Shown: positions 48,755-57,643, counted from the stretch's first letter. The stretch is 64,000 nucleotides of DNA from Kitasatospora sp. GP82 (GCF_029892105.1 NZ_JARZAJ010000021.1:62001-126000), one strand, 5' to 3'. Program-made: numbers and translations. Notes: generated by a model not told the origin, from the sequence alone.

Positions 48755-48784
48755 TTGACCCTCCGCCCTCGTGCCGCGTACCGT
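48755..48784 (+). promoter_or_regulatory. Candidate rpmH operon promoter
   Basis: TTGACC (48755-48760), 18 bases, TACCGT (48779-48784), about 200 bases before rpmH; a strong match for a housekeeping promoter. Confidence 0.55.
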
Positions 48785-48992
48785 AACCAGGTCGAGTTGT
48801 CGATGGCCGCTGCCGCATGTCCGCGGGTCCTCCCGCTTCCATAAGGCGCGCAGCACGGGCGCCGTGGATTGTCGCAACCCCAGCCGACCTGGGCCGTTGC
48901 GGCCGGATTTCTCACCAGGAGAGATCGCGCGGACGCACGGTGACGGCCAAGCGACGTCCCGTCGCCCTACGATTCACCTCAGGAGCCCCCGA

Positions 48993-49130
48993 GTGAGCAA
49001 GCGCACCTTCCAGCCGAACAACCGTCGTCGCGCCAAGACCCACGGCTTCCGGCTGCGTATGCGTACCCGCGCCGGCCGCGCCATCCTGGCCGCCCGCCGT
49101 GGCAAGGGCCGCACCAGCCTGTCCGCCTGA
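48993..49130 (+). CDS. rpmH: Ribosomal protein bL34
   Basis: The 45-residue protein is highly basic: MSKRTFQPNNRRRAKTHGFR then LRMRTRAGRAILAARRGKGR, the full L34 signature. GTG start with AGGAG about 10 bases upstream. It opens the rpmH-rnpA-yidD-yidC-jag-rsmG run, transcribed away from dnaA. Confidence 0.98.
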   Translation: MSKRTFQPNNRRRAKTHGFRLRMRTRAGRAILAARRGKGRTSLSA

Positions 49131-49149
49131 TCCGCAGCAAGGGTCTGCA

Positions 49150-49581
49150 GTGCTGCCCTCCGAGAATCGGCTGCGGCGGCGCCAGGACTTCGCGACCGCA
49201 GTGAAACGCGGTCGCCGGGCCGGTCGGCCCCTTCTGGTCGTCCATCTCAACAGAGACGGGGCGGCCGGGGGGCAGACCGACCGGAACAGCGACTCCCACC
49301 CGCACGTCGCCGAGGGGCTTCCTTCGGCGCGTGCGGGTTTCGTCGTGAGCAAGGCCGTCGGTCCCGCAGTGGTGCGCAATCTGGTGAAGCGTCGACTGCG
49401 TCATCTGGTCCGCGACCGTCTGTCCAGGTTCCCCGCAGGTAGCCTGATAGTGGTACGGGCACTGCCCGCGGCCGGGACGGCCTCGTACCTGGACCTGGAG
49501 CACGACCTGGACGCGGCGTTGCGGCGACTGCTCCGGGCCGATCCGCCGGCCGATGCCGTGCCGACAGGAGCAGGGCGATGA
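49150..49581 (+). CDS. rnpA: Ribonuclease P protein component
   Basis: The 143-residue basic protein starts VLPSENRLRRRQDFATAVKR and has the RNR signature ARAGFVVSKAVGPAVVRNLV followed by KRRLRHLVRD. It assists the catalytic RNA in maturing tRNA 5' ends. An insertion of about 15 residues (AAGGQTDRNSDSHPHVAEGL) separates the first strands. The GTG at 49150 is preceded by AAGGG; the yidD ATG overlaps its stop. Confidence 0.95.
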   Translation: MLPSENRLRRRQDFATAVKRGRRAGRPLLVVHLNRDGAAGGQTDRNSDSHPHVAEGLPSARAGFVVSKAVGPAVVRNLVKRRLRHLVRDRLSRFPAGSLIVVRALPAAGTASYLDLEHDLDAALRRLLRADPPADAVPTGAGR

Positions 49582-49892
49582 AGTACCTGCTGATGGGGTT
49601 GATCAGGCTCTACCAGTGGACGATCAGTCCACTGCTCGGCCCGGTCTGCCGGTACTACCCCTCGTGTTCGCACTACGGGTACGAAGCGGTGCGGGTGCAC
49701 GGCGCGGTCAAGGGCAGTGGCCTGACCGCGTGGCGCATCCTGCGCTGCAACCCATGGTCACCCGGCGGGGTCGATCATGTACCGCCACGCAAGCACCCGG
49801 TCTGGCACCGTCGGTTGCGCGATCTGCTGAGCCCGAAGAGCGGGACCGCCAGGCCTGAGCCGGTGGCCAAGCCCGATGTCCAAGGAGTCTGA
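49578..49892 (+). CDS. yidD: Membrane protein insertion efficiency factor YidD
   Basis: The 104-residue protein has the complete family motif: LIRLYQWTISPLLGPVCRYY, PSCSHYGYEAVRVHGAVKGS and RILRCNPWSPGGVDHVP. It is a small amphipathic protein that aids YidC-dependent insertion. ATGA overlap with rnpA. Confidence 0.96.
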   Translation: MKYLLMGLIRLYQWTISPLLGPVCRYYPSCSHYGYEAVRVHGAVKGSGLTAWRILRCNPWSPGGVDHVPPRKHPVWHRRLRDLLSPKSGTARPEPVAKPDVQGV

Positions 49893-49895
49893 CCG

Positions 49896-51092
49896 GTGAC
49901 CTGGTCCTTCCTCAAACCTCTGTACTACGCGGTGTCCTGGATTATCGTCCAGTTCCACTCGCTGTACAGCCACGTCTTCGACCCCAACGGCGGGTGGGCG
50001 TGGGGCCTGTCGATCGCCTCCATGGTGGTCGTGATCCGTATCTGCCTGATCCCGCTCTTCGTGAAGCAGATCAAGTCGACTCGGGCCATGCAGGCCATCC
50101 AGCCGAAGATGAAGGCCATCCAGGAGCGCTACAAGAACGACAAGCAGCGCCAGTCCGAAGAGATGATGAAGCTCTACAAGGAGGCGGGTACCAACCCCTT
50201 CTCGAGCTGCCTTCCGATCCTCGTGCAGGCGCCGTTCTTCACCGCCCTCTACGGAGTGCTGGCCTCGGTCGCCAACGGCAAGACGATCGGTGTCATCAAC
50301 CCCACCCTGCTGGCCAGTGCCAAGCAGGCGCACATCTTCGGCGCTCCGCTGTCGGCCAAGTTCGTCGGCTCCGACACGCTGAACGTGCAGATCGTCACCG
50401 CGGTCATGATCGTCCTGATGTCGCTGTCGCAGTTCGTCACCCAGCGCCAGCTGATGACCAAGAACGTCGACCTGACGGTCAAGACGCCGTTCATGCAGCA
50501 GCAGAAGATGCTGATGTACGTCTTCCCGCTGATGTTCGCCGTGATGGGCATCAACTTCCCGGTCGGCGTGCTGGTCTACTGGCTGACCACCAACGTCTGG
50601 TCCATGGGCCAGCAGCTGATCGTCATCCGCAACAACCCGACGCCGGGCAGCAAGGCGTTCCAGGAGCGCCAGGACCGCCTCAAGAAGGCCGGGCGCCTCA
50701 ACCCGGACGGCTCGGTGAAGAGGGCCGGCGTGCTGGCGCTGTTCACCGGCGGGGCCGGCAAGGGCACGGCCTCGGCCGAGGAGGCCGTCGAGGACGCGGT
50801 GCAGGTGCGTCGCCAGCAGCCGCGCAAGCAGAGCAAGGCGCAGCGCCAGCAGACCGGCGCGCAGCAGCCGGGCGGCACTGTGCAGACGAGCCTGACCAAG
50901 GAGCCGGAGGCCCAGGACGAGTCCTCGGCCGGGCCCGCTGCCGTCGAGTCCGCGGAGCCTGCCGAGTCCGCTGCGGCCAAGTCGACACCGGCCAAGGCGA
51001 GCGCCGGCAAGCCGGGTGCGGCCAAGCAGGGGACGCGTCAGCAGCCGAAGCGGGGCGGGCAGGGCGGCCAGCGGCCGAGGAAGAAGTCCTGA
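49896..51092 (+). CDS. yidC: Membrane protein insertase YidC/Oxa1
   Basis: The 398-residue protein has an N-terminal helix, then the Oxa1 core with WGLSIASMVVVIRICLIPLF (conserved Arg in the groove), QRQSEEMMKLYKEAGTNPFS, LPILVQAPFFTALYGVL, and MLMYVFPLMFAVMGINFPVG. The C-terminal 130 residues are a basic Lys/Arg/Ala tail that can bind ribosomes. The GTG lies 3 bp past the yidD stop. Confidence 0.96.
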   Translation: MTWSFLKPLYYAVSWIIVQFHSLYSHVFDPNGGWAWGLSIASMVVVIRICLIPLFVKQIKSTRAMQAIQPKMKAIQERYKNDKQRQSEEMMKLYKEAGTNPFSSCLPILVQAPFFTALYGVLASVANGKTIGVINPTLLASAKQAHIFGAPLSAKFVGSDTLNVQIVTAVMIVLMSLSQFVTQRQLMTKNVDLTVKTPFMQQQKMLMYVFPLMFAVMGINFPVGVLVYWLTTNVWSMGQQLIVIRNNPTPGSKAFQERQDRLKKAGRLNPDGSVKRAGVLALFTGGAGKGTASAEEAVEDAVQVRRQQPRKQSKAQRQQTGAQQPGGTVQTSLTKEPEAQDESSAGPAAVESAEPAESAAAKSTPAKASAGKPGAAKQGTRQQPKRGGQGGQRPRKKS

Positions 51093-51172
51093 CGGCCCCA
51101 CGACATCGGACCCGGCCCAAGATCTTCGTTTCTCGGCCCCACCCGAGGGCCCATTCCTGAAGGAGTCCATCA

Positions 51173-51709
51173 GTGACGGAAGGCACCACCTCCGCTGTCG
51201 CGGCCGAGGCTGCGACCGACGAGGGCGCCGCTGACAGCCTCGTCGCCCGCCTGGAGCAGGAGGGTGACATCGCGGCCGACTACCTGGAGGGTCTGCTCGA
51301 CATCGCGGACCTCGACGGCGACATCGACATGGATGTGGAGGGCGACCGCGCTCTGGTGTCCATCGTCAGTGACGGCAGCGACCGCTCTCTGCAGCGTCTG
51401 GTCGGCCATGACGGCGAGGTGCTGGAGGCTCTGCAGGAGCTGACCCGGCTGGCCGTGCACCGGGAGACCGGTGAGCGCAGCCGCCTCATGCTGGACATTG
51501 CCGGTTACCGGGCGCGCAAGCGGGCCGAGCTGGCGACGCTGGGCAGCAAGGCGGCCGAGCAGGTCAAGAGCTCGGGCGAGAAGGTCAAGCTCCGTCCGAT
51601 GACCCCGTTCGAGCGCAAGGTCGTCCACGACGCGGTGGCCGCAGCGGGGCTGCGCAGCGAGTCGGAGGGCGAGGAGCCCCAGCGCTGCGTCGTCGTGCTG
51701 CCGGGCTGA
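51173..51709 (+). CDS. jag: Jag/KhpB RNA-binding protein
   Basis: The 178-residue protein has an acidic N-terminus, a KH domain (about 45-115: DMDVEGDRALVSIVSDGSDR, then LQRLVGHDGEVLEALQELTR) and an R3H domain (MTPFERKVVHDAVAAA and SEGEEPQRCVVV). It binds RNA and in other bacteria is a PASTA-kinase substrate tied to cell-wall elongation. GTG start after AAGGAG. Confidence 0.93.
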   Translation: MTEGTTSAVAAEAATDEGAADSLVARLEQEGDIAADYLEGLLDIADLDGDIDMDVEGDRALVSIVSDGSDRSLQRLVGHDGEVLEALQELTRLAVHRETGERSRLMLDIAGYRARKRAELATLGSKAAEQVKSSGEKVKLRPMTPFERKVVHDAVAAAGLRSESEGEEPQRCVVVLPG

Positions 51710-51875
51710 CGTTCGGAGACGGTTTGTCGACCGACCCCGTCCGCCTCGTGCGGGCGGGGTCGTCGTCCCTCTGAGGGGTCTCCTTCCGGGACTTCTCGAG
51801 AGCCGTCCGTTCGGGGCGGCAGATGCACGAGGGCAGGTGCGTCGTGTCTTACGTGGGCCGCGTTTCACGCGCTGT

Positions 51876-51889
51876 GTTTCACGTGAAAC
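51876..51889. promoter_or_regulatory. parS: parS site 1
   Basis: Perfect 14-bp palindrome GTTTCACGTGAAAC just upstream of the rsmG start, with a half-site GTTTCACG at 51862-51869 beside it. ParB binds and nucleates here. Confidence 0.95.
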
Positions 51890-51932
51890 AAGGCCCACAT
51901 GGAACAGTGGTGGAGTGCGGGTCGGTGGAGAC

Positions 51933-52745
51933 GTGAGCGGAGAGGCTGAGATGGAGACGGACGGTGTGGCTGCCGAGGGCACCCCGGCGGAGGACGGCCA
52001 GGAGGGCAGGCAGGAGCTCCCGGAGGCGCCGGCCGTGGCGCGGGAGATCTTCGGCGAGCGGTTCCCGATGGCTGTGCGCTACACCGAGCTGCTGGCGACG
52101 GCCGGTGTGCAGCGCGGGCTGATCGGTCCGCGTGAGGTCCCGCGGCTCTGGGACCGCCATGTGCTCAACTGCGCCGTGCTGGCCGAGCTGCTGCCCGCCG
52201 GGGCCTCGCTCTGCGATGTCGGCTCGGGTGCCGGGCTGCCGGGTATCCCGGTGGCGATGGCCAGGCCCGATGTCTCCGTGACGCTGCTGGAGCCGCTGCT
52301 GCGGCGGACCACCTTCCTGGAAGAGGTGGTGCGGGAGCTCGGCCTGACCAATGTGACGGTGCTGCGCGGTCGCGCGGAGGAGATGGTCGGCAAGCTCTCG
52401 GTGGACATCGTCACCGCGCGTGCGGTGGCTCCGCTGGACCGCCTCGCCGGATGGGGCATGCCGCTGCTGCGTCCGTACGGGCAGATGCTGGCGCTCAAGG
52501 GCGACACCGCCGAGCAGGAGCTGGCGGACTCGCGCTCCGCGCTGACCAGGCTCGGTGCGGTGAAGTGGTCGGTCATCTCGGTGGGCGAGGGCACCCTGGA
52601 GACCTCGACCCGAGTGGTGCGGGTGGAGGCGGGGGAGAGCCCCGGCGGGGTCAAGGCGGCGACCCGGCGGGCGAAGGCGGCACGGGCCGGGCGGTCCGGA
52701 AAGGCCGGGGACGCTCCGCGCGGTGTGGGGCGTCGGCGACGCTGA
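51933..52745 (+). CDS. rsmG: 16S rRNA (guanine-N7) methyltransferase RsmG
   Basis: The 270-residue enzyme methylates G527 of 16S rRNA (E. coli numbering). SAM motif I is LCDVGSGAGLPGIPVAMARP; RGLIGPREVPRLWDRHVLNC and VTARAVAPLDRLAGWGMPLL are also typical. Loss of this enzyme gives low-level streptomycin resistance. An acidic ~25-residue N-terminus and a basic ~40-residue C-terminus extend the fold. GTG 51933 follows GGTGGAG closely; the ATG at 51951 after GGAGAGG is a good alternative. The frame extends upstream through parS without a ribosome site. Confidence 0.93.
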   Translation: MSGEAEMETDGVAAEGTPAEDGQEGRQELPEAPAVAREIFGERFPMAVRYTELLATAGVQRGLIGPREVPRLWDRHVLNCAVLAELLPAGASLCDVGSGAGLPGIPVAMARPDVSVTLLEPLLRRTTFLEEVVRELGLTNVTVLRGRAEEMVGKLSVDIVTARAVAPLDRLAGWGMPLLRPYGQMLALKGDTAEQELADSRSALTRLGAVKWSVISVGEGTLETSTRVVRVEAGESPGGVKAATRRAKAARAGRSGKAGDAPRGVGRRRR

Positions 52746-52917
52746 CCCCGGAGTTGTCGCGACAGCCGCTCCGCTCGTACGGAGAGTCTTTCGTTGGTGT
52801 GCACGGAGCGGGTGGCCCCTGGGGCCACCCGCTCTGCTGCTTCCGGGTGCCCTGAGGCGTGCTCGTGCTGGTGATCGGAGTGTCGCACCGTCAGATTTCC
52901 GACATTGCGGGCATGGT

Positions 52918-52931
52918 GTTTCACGTGAAAC
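52918..52931. promoter_or_regulatory. parS: parS site 2
   Basis: Perfect GTTTCACGTGAAAC between rsmG and parA, 84 bp before the parA ATG. Confidence 0.95.
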
Positions 52932-52990
52932 GTCGCTCCCTGCTTTCTGGAATCCTCGGTCGCAGCCGGGCGGCGACTGTTGCCGCTCCG

Positions 52991-53004
52991 GTTTCACGTG
53001 AAAC
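52991..53004. promoter_or_regulatory. parS: parS site 3
   Basis: Perfect GTTTCACGTGAAAC ending 10 bases before the chosen parA ATG, so ParB bound here would overlap the parA 5' region. Confidence 0.95.
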
Positions 53005-53014
53005 ACTGACCCCC

Positions 53015-53992
53015 ATGCAGGACTCGGAGACCATCGACCAGATCGGCGATGACACGCCTATCGCGCGTGCAGCCCAGGCCGCAGTGCGGGCTGCTGGGCG
53101 GGCCGGCGAAGGGCTGCCAAGGCCAGCTGCGACACGCGTGATCGTGGTGGCCAACCAGAAGGGCGGGGTGGGGAAGACCACTACCACCGTCAATCTGGCC
53201 GCCTCGCTGGCACTGCACGGACTGCGCGTCCTGGTCGTCGACCTCGACCCGCAGGGCAACGCCTCCACGGCGCTGGGCATCGACCACCACGCCGAGGTGC
53301 CCTCGATCTACGACGTCCTGGTGGAGGGCAAGCCGCTCGCCGACGTGGTCCAGCCGGTGGTGGATGTCGAGGGGCTGTTCTGTGTCCCGGCGACCATCGA
53401 CCTGGCCGGTGCCGAGATCGAACTGGTCTCGCTGGTGGCCAGGGAGAGCAGGCTGCAGCGCGCGATCGCCGCCTACGAGCAGCCGTTGGACTACATCCTG
53501 ATCGACTGTCCGCCCTCGCTCGGGCTGCTGACGGTCAACGCGCTGGTGGCGGGGCAGGAGGTGCTGATCCCGATCCAGTGCGAGTACTACGCGCTGGAGG
53601 GGCTCGGTCAGCTGCTGCGCAACGTCGAGCTGGTCCGGGCACACCTCAACCCGACGCTGCACGTCTCCACCATCCTGCTCACCATGTACGACGCCCGCAC
53701 CCGGTTGGCGGCCCAGGTGGCGGAGGAGGTCAGGACGCACTTCCAGCAGGAGGTGCTGCCGACGGCGATCCCCCGCTCGGTCCGGGTCTCCGAGGCGCCG
53801 AGTTACGGGCAGACCGTGCTCACCTACGACCCGGGTTCGAGCGGGGCGCTGTCCTACCTGGAGGCGGCGCGTGAGCTGGCTCTCCGGGCTGTCACAGCGG
53901 CGGAGAACGGCTCGGTCGGGCAGCAGCGGAGCGCGAGCGAACCGGTGGCTGCTCCGATGGCACAGCACAGCACGATGGAGGACAACCGGTGA
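53015..53992 (+). CDS. parA: Chromosome partition ATPase ParA (Soj)
   Basis: The 325-residue protein has a deviant Walker A (NQKGGVGKTTTTVNLAASL) near residue 47, VVDLDPQGNASTALGI, and Walker B LIDCPPSLGLLTVNAL. ParA polymerises in aerial hyphae and positions ParB-parS complexes before septation. The ATG at 53015 (MQDSETIDQIGDD) has no clear ribosome site; an in-frame ATG at 52913 would add 34 residues and place parS 2 and 3 inside the gene. Its stop overlaps the parB GTG. Confidence 0.95.
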   Translation: MQDSETIDQIGDDTPIARAAQAAVRAAGRAGEGLPRPAATRVIVVANQKGGVGKTTTTVNLAASLALHGLRVLVVDLDPQGNASTALGIDHHAEVPSIYDVLVEGKPLADVVQPVVDVEGLFCVPATIDLAGAEIELVSLVARESRLQRAIAAYEQPLDYILIDCPPSLGLLTVNALVAGQEVLIPIQCEYYALEGLGQLLRNVELVRAHLNPTLHVSTILLTMYDARTRLAAQVAEEVRTHFQQEVLPTAIPRSVRVSEAPSYGQTVLTYDPGSSGALSYLEAARELALRAVTAAENGSVGQQRSASEPVAAPMAQHSTMEDNR

Positions 53993-55173
53993 GTGGTGGG
54001 CGCAGGGGGCTGGGACGAGGGCTCGGGGCACTGATCCCGGCGGCGCCACCGGCTACGGGGCCGGTCGCCCCTCCCGCCGACGGTTCGCCCGCTCAGCCGA
54101 CGGCTGTGACGGTGGTCCCGGCCCGGACGGGCGGCGCGGCTGGGGTGGTGGCCCCCGGCGCGGTCTCACCGGCGGCCGTTCCGGTGCTGCCGACCGGTCG
54201 CGGCACGGCGGCGGCGAAGGCCGCGGCCGGTAGCGTAAGGGAGCAGGCCGGGCTGCCGCAGCGCAGCGTGCTGGAGTCGGTGCTGAGCGAGGCCGTGGAC
54301 GGGGCGGGGCTGGGCGGGGCGGGGCTTGCCCCGGTCTCCGGGGCCAGGTTCGCCGAGCTTCCGTTGGATGCGATCCGTCCGAACCCGCGTCAGCCGCGTG
54401 AGGTCTTCGACGAGGACAAGCTGGCCGAGCTGGTCGCCTCCATCAAGGAGGTGGGCCTGCTGCAGCCGGTGGTGGTCCGTCAGGCCGAGGCCGGCCAGTA
54501 CGAGCTGATCATGGGGGAGCGGCGCCTGCGGGCGTCCCGTCAGGCAGGGCTGGAGCTGATCCCGGCGATCGTCCGGGCCACCGAGGACGACCAGCTGCTG
54601 CTGGACGCGCTGCTGGAGAACCTGCACCGGGCGGAGCTCAACCCGCTCGAAGAGGCCGCCGCCTACGACCAGCTGCTGCGCGACTTCGCCTGCACTCATG
54701 ACGAGCTCGCCGACCGGATCGGCCGCTCGCGTTCGCACGTCTCCAATACGCTGCGGTTGCTGAAGCTCTCTCCGGCCGTCCAGTCCCGGGTGGCCGCAGG
54801 TGTACTGACGGCAGGTCACGCCAGGGCGCTGCTGGGGGTTTCGGACAGCGAGCGGCAGGACCAGCTGGCGCGGCGGATCGTCGCGGAGGGGCTCTCGGTG
54901 CGTACCACCGAGGAGATCGTCGCGGTGATGGACCGGGAGGAGAAGCCGCAGCGTTCGACGGGACCCAAGGCGGGGAAGCTGTTCTCGCCGGCCTTCGACG
55001 AGCTGTCCGAGCGGCTCTCGGACCGTTTCGAGACCCGGGTGAAGGTCGAGGTCTCGCAGCGGAACGGGAAGCTGGGCAAGGGCAAGGTGGTGTTGGAGTT
55101 CGGCTCGGTGGAGGACCTCAACCGGATCCTCGACAGTCTGGCGCCGGGCGAGGACGGCCTGCGGCTGTCGTAG
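53989..55173 (+). CDS. parB: Chromosome partition CTPase ParB (Spo0J)
   Basis: The 394-residue protein has an Ala/Pro-rich N-terminus of about 115 residues, then the CTP-binding region with IRPNPRQPREVFDEDKLAEL and IMGERRLRASRQAGLELIPA (GERR box), an HTH (DELADRIGRSRSHVSNTLRL) and a C-terminal dimerisation domain rich in charged residues. It spreads from the parS sites in this window. GTGA overlap with parA. Confidence 0.96.
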   Translation: MSGGRRGLGRGLGALIPAAPPATGPVAPPADGSPAQPTAVTVVPARTGGAAGVVAPGAVSPAAVPVLPTGRGTAAAKAAAGSVREQAGLPQRSVLESVLSEAVDGAGLGGAGLAPVSGARFAELPLDAIRPNPRQPREVFDEDKLAELVASIKEVGLLQPVVVRQAEAGQYELIMGERRLRASRQAGLELIPAIVRATEDDQLLLDALLENLHRAELNPLEEAAAYDQLLRDFACTHDELADRIGRSRSHVSNTLRLLKLSPAVQSRVAAGVLTAGHARALLGVSDSERQDQLARRIVAEGLSVRTTEEIVAVMDREEKPQRSTGPKAGKLFSPAFDELSERLSDRFETRVKVEVSQRNGKLGKGKVVLEFGSVEDLNRILDSLAPGEDGLRLS

Positions 55174-55221
55174 CGCCGAGCTGTCCCGGGCGCACATCGG
55201 TTCCTCGGCAAGTGGGTGCAT

Positions 55222-55235
55222 GTTTCACGTGAAAC
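55222..55235. promoter_or_regulatory. parS: parS site 4
   Basis: Perfect GTTTCACGTGAAAC 49 bp past the parB stop. Confidence 0.95.
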
Positions 55236-55268
55236 GTGCACCCGCTTCGTTTCTGGAGGAAGCTCTCA

Positions 55269-55342
55269 GATGTGATGTCCGATGTGATGTCCGCTCTCGG
55301 GGTAGATCTCGGAGCGGACCTCGGGGTGGATCTCGGGGCGGA
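55269..55342. repeat. Short tandem repeats upstream of the GNAT gene
   Basis: GATGTGATGTCC occurs twice in tandem (55269-55280, 55281-55292), followed by two 23-bp copies (55296-55318 and 55320-55342) that differ at two positions and begin CTCGGGGT. They occupy most of the leader between parS 4 and the acetyltransferase ribosome site. Confidence 0.8.
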
Positions 55343-55357
55343 TGAGGAGGTGTGGGC

Positions 55358-55975
55358 GTGGGACGGAGGATCGCTCCGCTGACGCTGGACAACCTGGCGG
55401 ATCTCCCGACGACCTGCCGGTCCTGCGTGTTCTGGGAGCTGGACCCGGTCAGTGCGAAGGCTGCCGTGGAGTCCGGTAAACCGGAGCTGGAGAAGGAGAG
55501 CTGGATCTCGGCCGTCCTGCTGGAGTGGGGCTCCTGTGGCCGGATCGTCTATGTGGACGAGATCCCGGCGGGCTTCGTGCTGTACGCGCCGCCCGCCTAT
55601 GTGCCGCGCTCACTGGCCTTCCCGACCAGCCCGGTCTCGCCGGACGCCGTCCAGCTGATGATCAGTCGGGTGCTGCCCGGATACCAGCGGCAGGGGCTCG
55701 GCCGGGTGCTGGTGCAGGCGGTGGCCAAGGATCTGGTCGGGCGGGGGTTCAAGGCGATCGAGGCGTTCGGTGCGGTCGGCCGGGAGATCCCGAGCTGTGT
55801 GCTGCCCGCCGAGCATCTGCTGGCGGTGGGATTCAAGACGGTACGGCCGCACCACCGCTACCCCAGGCTGCGGTTGGAGGCGCGGACCACACTCTCCTGG
55901 AAGGGGGACGTGGAGGTCGCCCTGGAGCGGTTGTTGGGCGGGGCTCGGAAGGAGCCGGCCCTGCGGCCGTTCTGA
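55358..55975 (+). CDS. GNAT-family N-acetyltransferase
   Basis: The 205-residue protein has the acetyl-CoA site PGYQRQGLGRVLVQAVAKDL (motif A, Q/RxxGxG/A) near residue 110, preceded by the strand PDAVQLMISRVLP. CRSCVFWEL near the N-terminus and SCVLPAEHLLAVGFKTVRP are features of the group next to parB in streptomycetes. The GTG at 55358 lies 7 bases past GAGGAGG; the GTG at 55352 overlaps too closely. Substrate unknown. Confidence 0.87.
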   Translation: MGRRIAPLTLDNLADLPTTCRSCVFWELDPVSAKAAVESGKPELEKESWISAVLLEWGSCGRIVYVDEIPAGFVLYAPPAYVPRSLAFPTSPVSPDAVQLMISRVLPGYQRQGLGRVLVQAVAKDLVGRGFKAIEAFGAVGREIPSCVLPAEHLLAVGFKTVRPHHRYPRLRLEARTTLSWKGDVEVALERLLGGARKEPALRPF

Positions 55976-56004
55976 CCGGGGGAGAGGCGGTCGCTGGAAA
56001 CGGC

Positions 56005-56042
56005 CGAGGGCGGGCCACCGGAACTCCGGTGGCCCGCCCTCG
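56005..56042. terminator. Convergent terminator
   Basis: Perfect 17-bp arms (56005-56021 and 56026-56042, core GGGCGGGCCACCGG) with loop AACT between the GNAT gene and trxA. Confidence 0.85.
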
Positions 56043-56077
56043 ATGCGCCGGTACGGGCGAGACTCAGCTGCCTGCTG

Positions 56078-56404
56078 CTAGATGAAGGCGGCCAGCTCGC
56101 GGAGCAGCGCGGCCTTCGGGCGGGCGCCGGTGATGGTCTTCACCAGCTCGCCGTTCTGGTAGACGTTGAGCGTCGGGATGGAGATCACGTTGTACGCGGT
56201 CGCGGTCTCCGAGTTGTTGTCGACGTCCAGCTTGGCGATGGTGAGCTTGTCGCCGTGCTCGGCCGCGATCTCCTCCAGGATGGGGGCGACCTGGCGGCAC
56301 GGGCCGCACCAGGTGGCCCAGAAGTCGACCAGGACGGGCTTGTCGCTCTTGAGGACCTCGGCGTCGAAGGTCGCGTCGGTCACGGTGATGGTGGCGCCGG
56401 CCAC
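56078..56404 (-). CDS. trxA: Thioredoxin
   Basis: The 108-residue protein has the redox motif in VDFWATWCGPCRQVAPILEE and cis-Pro in NVISIPTLNVYQNGE. It reduces protein disulfides using electrons from TrxB, encoded 200 bp upstream in the same direction. Confidence 0.97.
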   Translation of the reverse strand: MAGATITVTDATFDAEVLKSDKPVLVDFWATWCGPCRQVAPILEEIAAEHGDKLTIAKLDVDNNSETATAYNVISIPTLNVYQNGELVKTITGARPKAALLRELAAFI

Positions 56405-56545
56405 GGGAACTCCTCTGGGTCACGGACGAGATGGTGCTTCGGCCCGGATGATCCGGTCGGCACCCTTGGGGTGGATAACAACCTGCACGGCTGTTCTGTT
56501 TCGGCAAGGGCCTCGGCCGGTCGGGGAGACCTCGTTCCACGAGAG

Positions 56546-56559
56546 GGTTCACGTGAAAC
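56546..56559. promoter_or_regulatory. parS: parS-like site 5 (one mismatch)
   Basis: GGTTCACGTGAAAC differs from the perfect site at its second base and lies in the trxA-trxB gap. Confidence 0.7.
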
Positions 56560-56605
56560 ATGCGGTACTTCCCGACGGTGAGACCCGCACCGGGTGGGAC
56601 TTCGG

Positions 56606-57574
56606 TCAGACCGAGACGGTAGCGGCCTGGGTCTCCAGGTCGGCCAGCGAGGCCAGGAAGCGCTCGGCGTCCAGGGCGGCGGAGCAACCGGTGCCGGCTG
56701 CGGTGATGGCCTGGCGGTAGGTGTGGTCGACCACATCGCCGGCCGCGAAGACGCCGGGGATGTTGGTGCGGGTGGAGGGGGCATCGACCTTGAGGTAGCC
56801 CTCGGCGTCGAGGTCGAGCTGACCCTTGAAGAGCTCGGTGCGCGGGTCGTGGCCGATCGCGATGAACAGGCCGGTGACCGGCAGCTCGCGAGTCTCGCCG
56901 GTGGTGGTGTCGCGCAGGGTGAGGCCGGTCAGCTTCGGGTCGCCGTGGATGGCCTCGACCGCGCTGTCCCAGGCAAAGGTGATCTTCTCGTCGGCGAAGG
57001 CACGCTCCTGCATCGCCTTGGAGGCGCGCAGGGTGTCGCGGCGGTGGACGACCGTGACGCTGCGGGCGAAGCGGGAGAGGAAGGTCGCCTCCTCCAGTGC
57101 GGTGTCGCCGCCGCCGACCACGGCGATGTCCTGGTCGCGGAAGAAGAAGCCGTCGCAGGTGGCGCACCAGGAGACACCCCGACCGGAGAGTGCGTCCTCG
57201 CGGGGCAGAGCGAGCTTGCGGTGCTGCGAACCGGTGGTGACGATCACGGCGCGGGCCCGGTGGATGTTGCCCTCGGAGTCGGTGACGGTCTTGATGTCAC
57301 CGGTGAGGTCGACCGAGACGATGTCGTCCGGGACCAGCTCCGCGCCGAACTTCTCGGCCTGCGCCCGCATGTTGTCCATCAGCTCCGGACCCATGACGCC
57401 GTCACGGAAGCCGGGGAAGTTCTCGACCTCGGTGGTGTTCATGAGCGCACCGCCGGCGGTGACGGCACCCTCGAAGACCAGCGGCCTGAGGGAGGCTCGG
57501 GCGGTGTAGAGCGCGGCGGTGTACCCGGCGGGGCCGGAACCGATGATGATCACGTTACGGACGTCGTCGCTCAC
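56606..57574 (-). CDS. trxB: Thioredoxin reductase
   Basis: The 322-residue FAD/NADPH enzyme has GSGPAGYTAALYTARA at the N-terminus, redox pair in SWCATCDGFFFRD, NADPH fold VVGGGDTALEEATFLSRF and the FAD-closing GVFAAGDVVDHTYRQAITAA. The GTG at 57574 (VSDDVRNVIIIG) follows AGGAG by 5 bases. A SigR-type promoter lies about 70 bases upstream. Confidence 0.97.
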   Translation of the reverse strand: MSDDVRNVIIIGSGPAGYTAALYTARASLRPLVFEGAVTAGGALMNTTEVENFPGFRDGVMGPELMDNMRAQAEKFGAELVPDDIVSVDLTGDIKTVTDSEGNIHRARAVIVTTGSQHRKLALPREDALSGRGVSWCATCDGFFFRDQDIAVVGGGDTALEEATFLSRFARSVTVVHRRDTLRASKAMQERAFADEKITFAWDSAVEAIHGDPKLTGLTLRDTTTGETRELPVTGLFIAIGHDPRTELFKGQLDLDAEGYLKVDAPSTRTNIPGVFAAGDVVDHTYRQAITAAGTGCSAALDAERFLASLADLETQAATVSV

Positions 57575-57643
57575 TGCATCTCCTGGTTCGCATCGCGACC
57601 CGCGCATTAGCGGGGAGGGCGGTCCTGCTCCGCCGCCCGGGAC

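Larger units (their letters stand above)
48492..48992. other. Divergent dnaA-rpmH promoter region
   Basis: This 501-bp gap holds the dnaA promoter with a DnaA box (minus) and the rpmH promoter (plus), listed separately. I see no gene in it. Confidence 0.8.

Noticed and set aside
52859..53014. Upstream extension of parA
   Set aside because: The frame is open through two parS sites but no ribosome site precedes its GTG; the non-coding sites are the better explanation. The in-frame ATG at 52913 remains possible.
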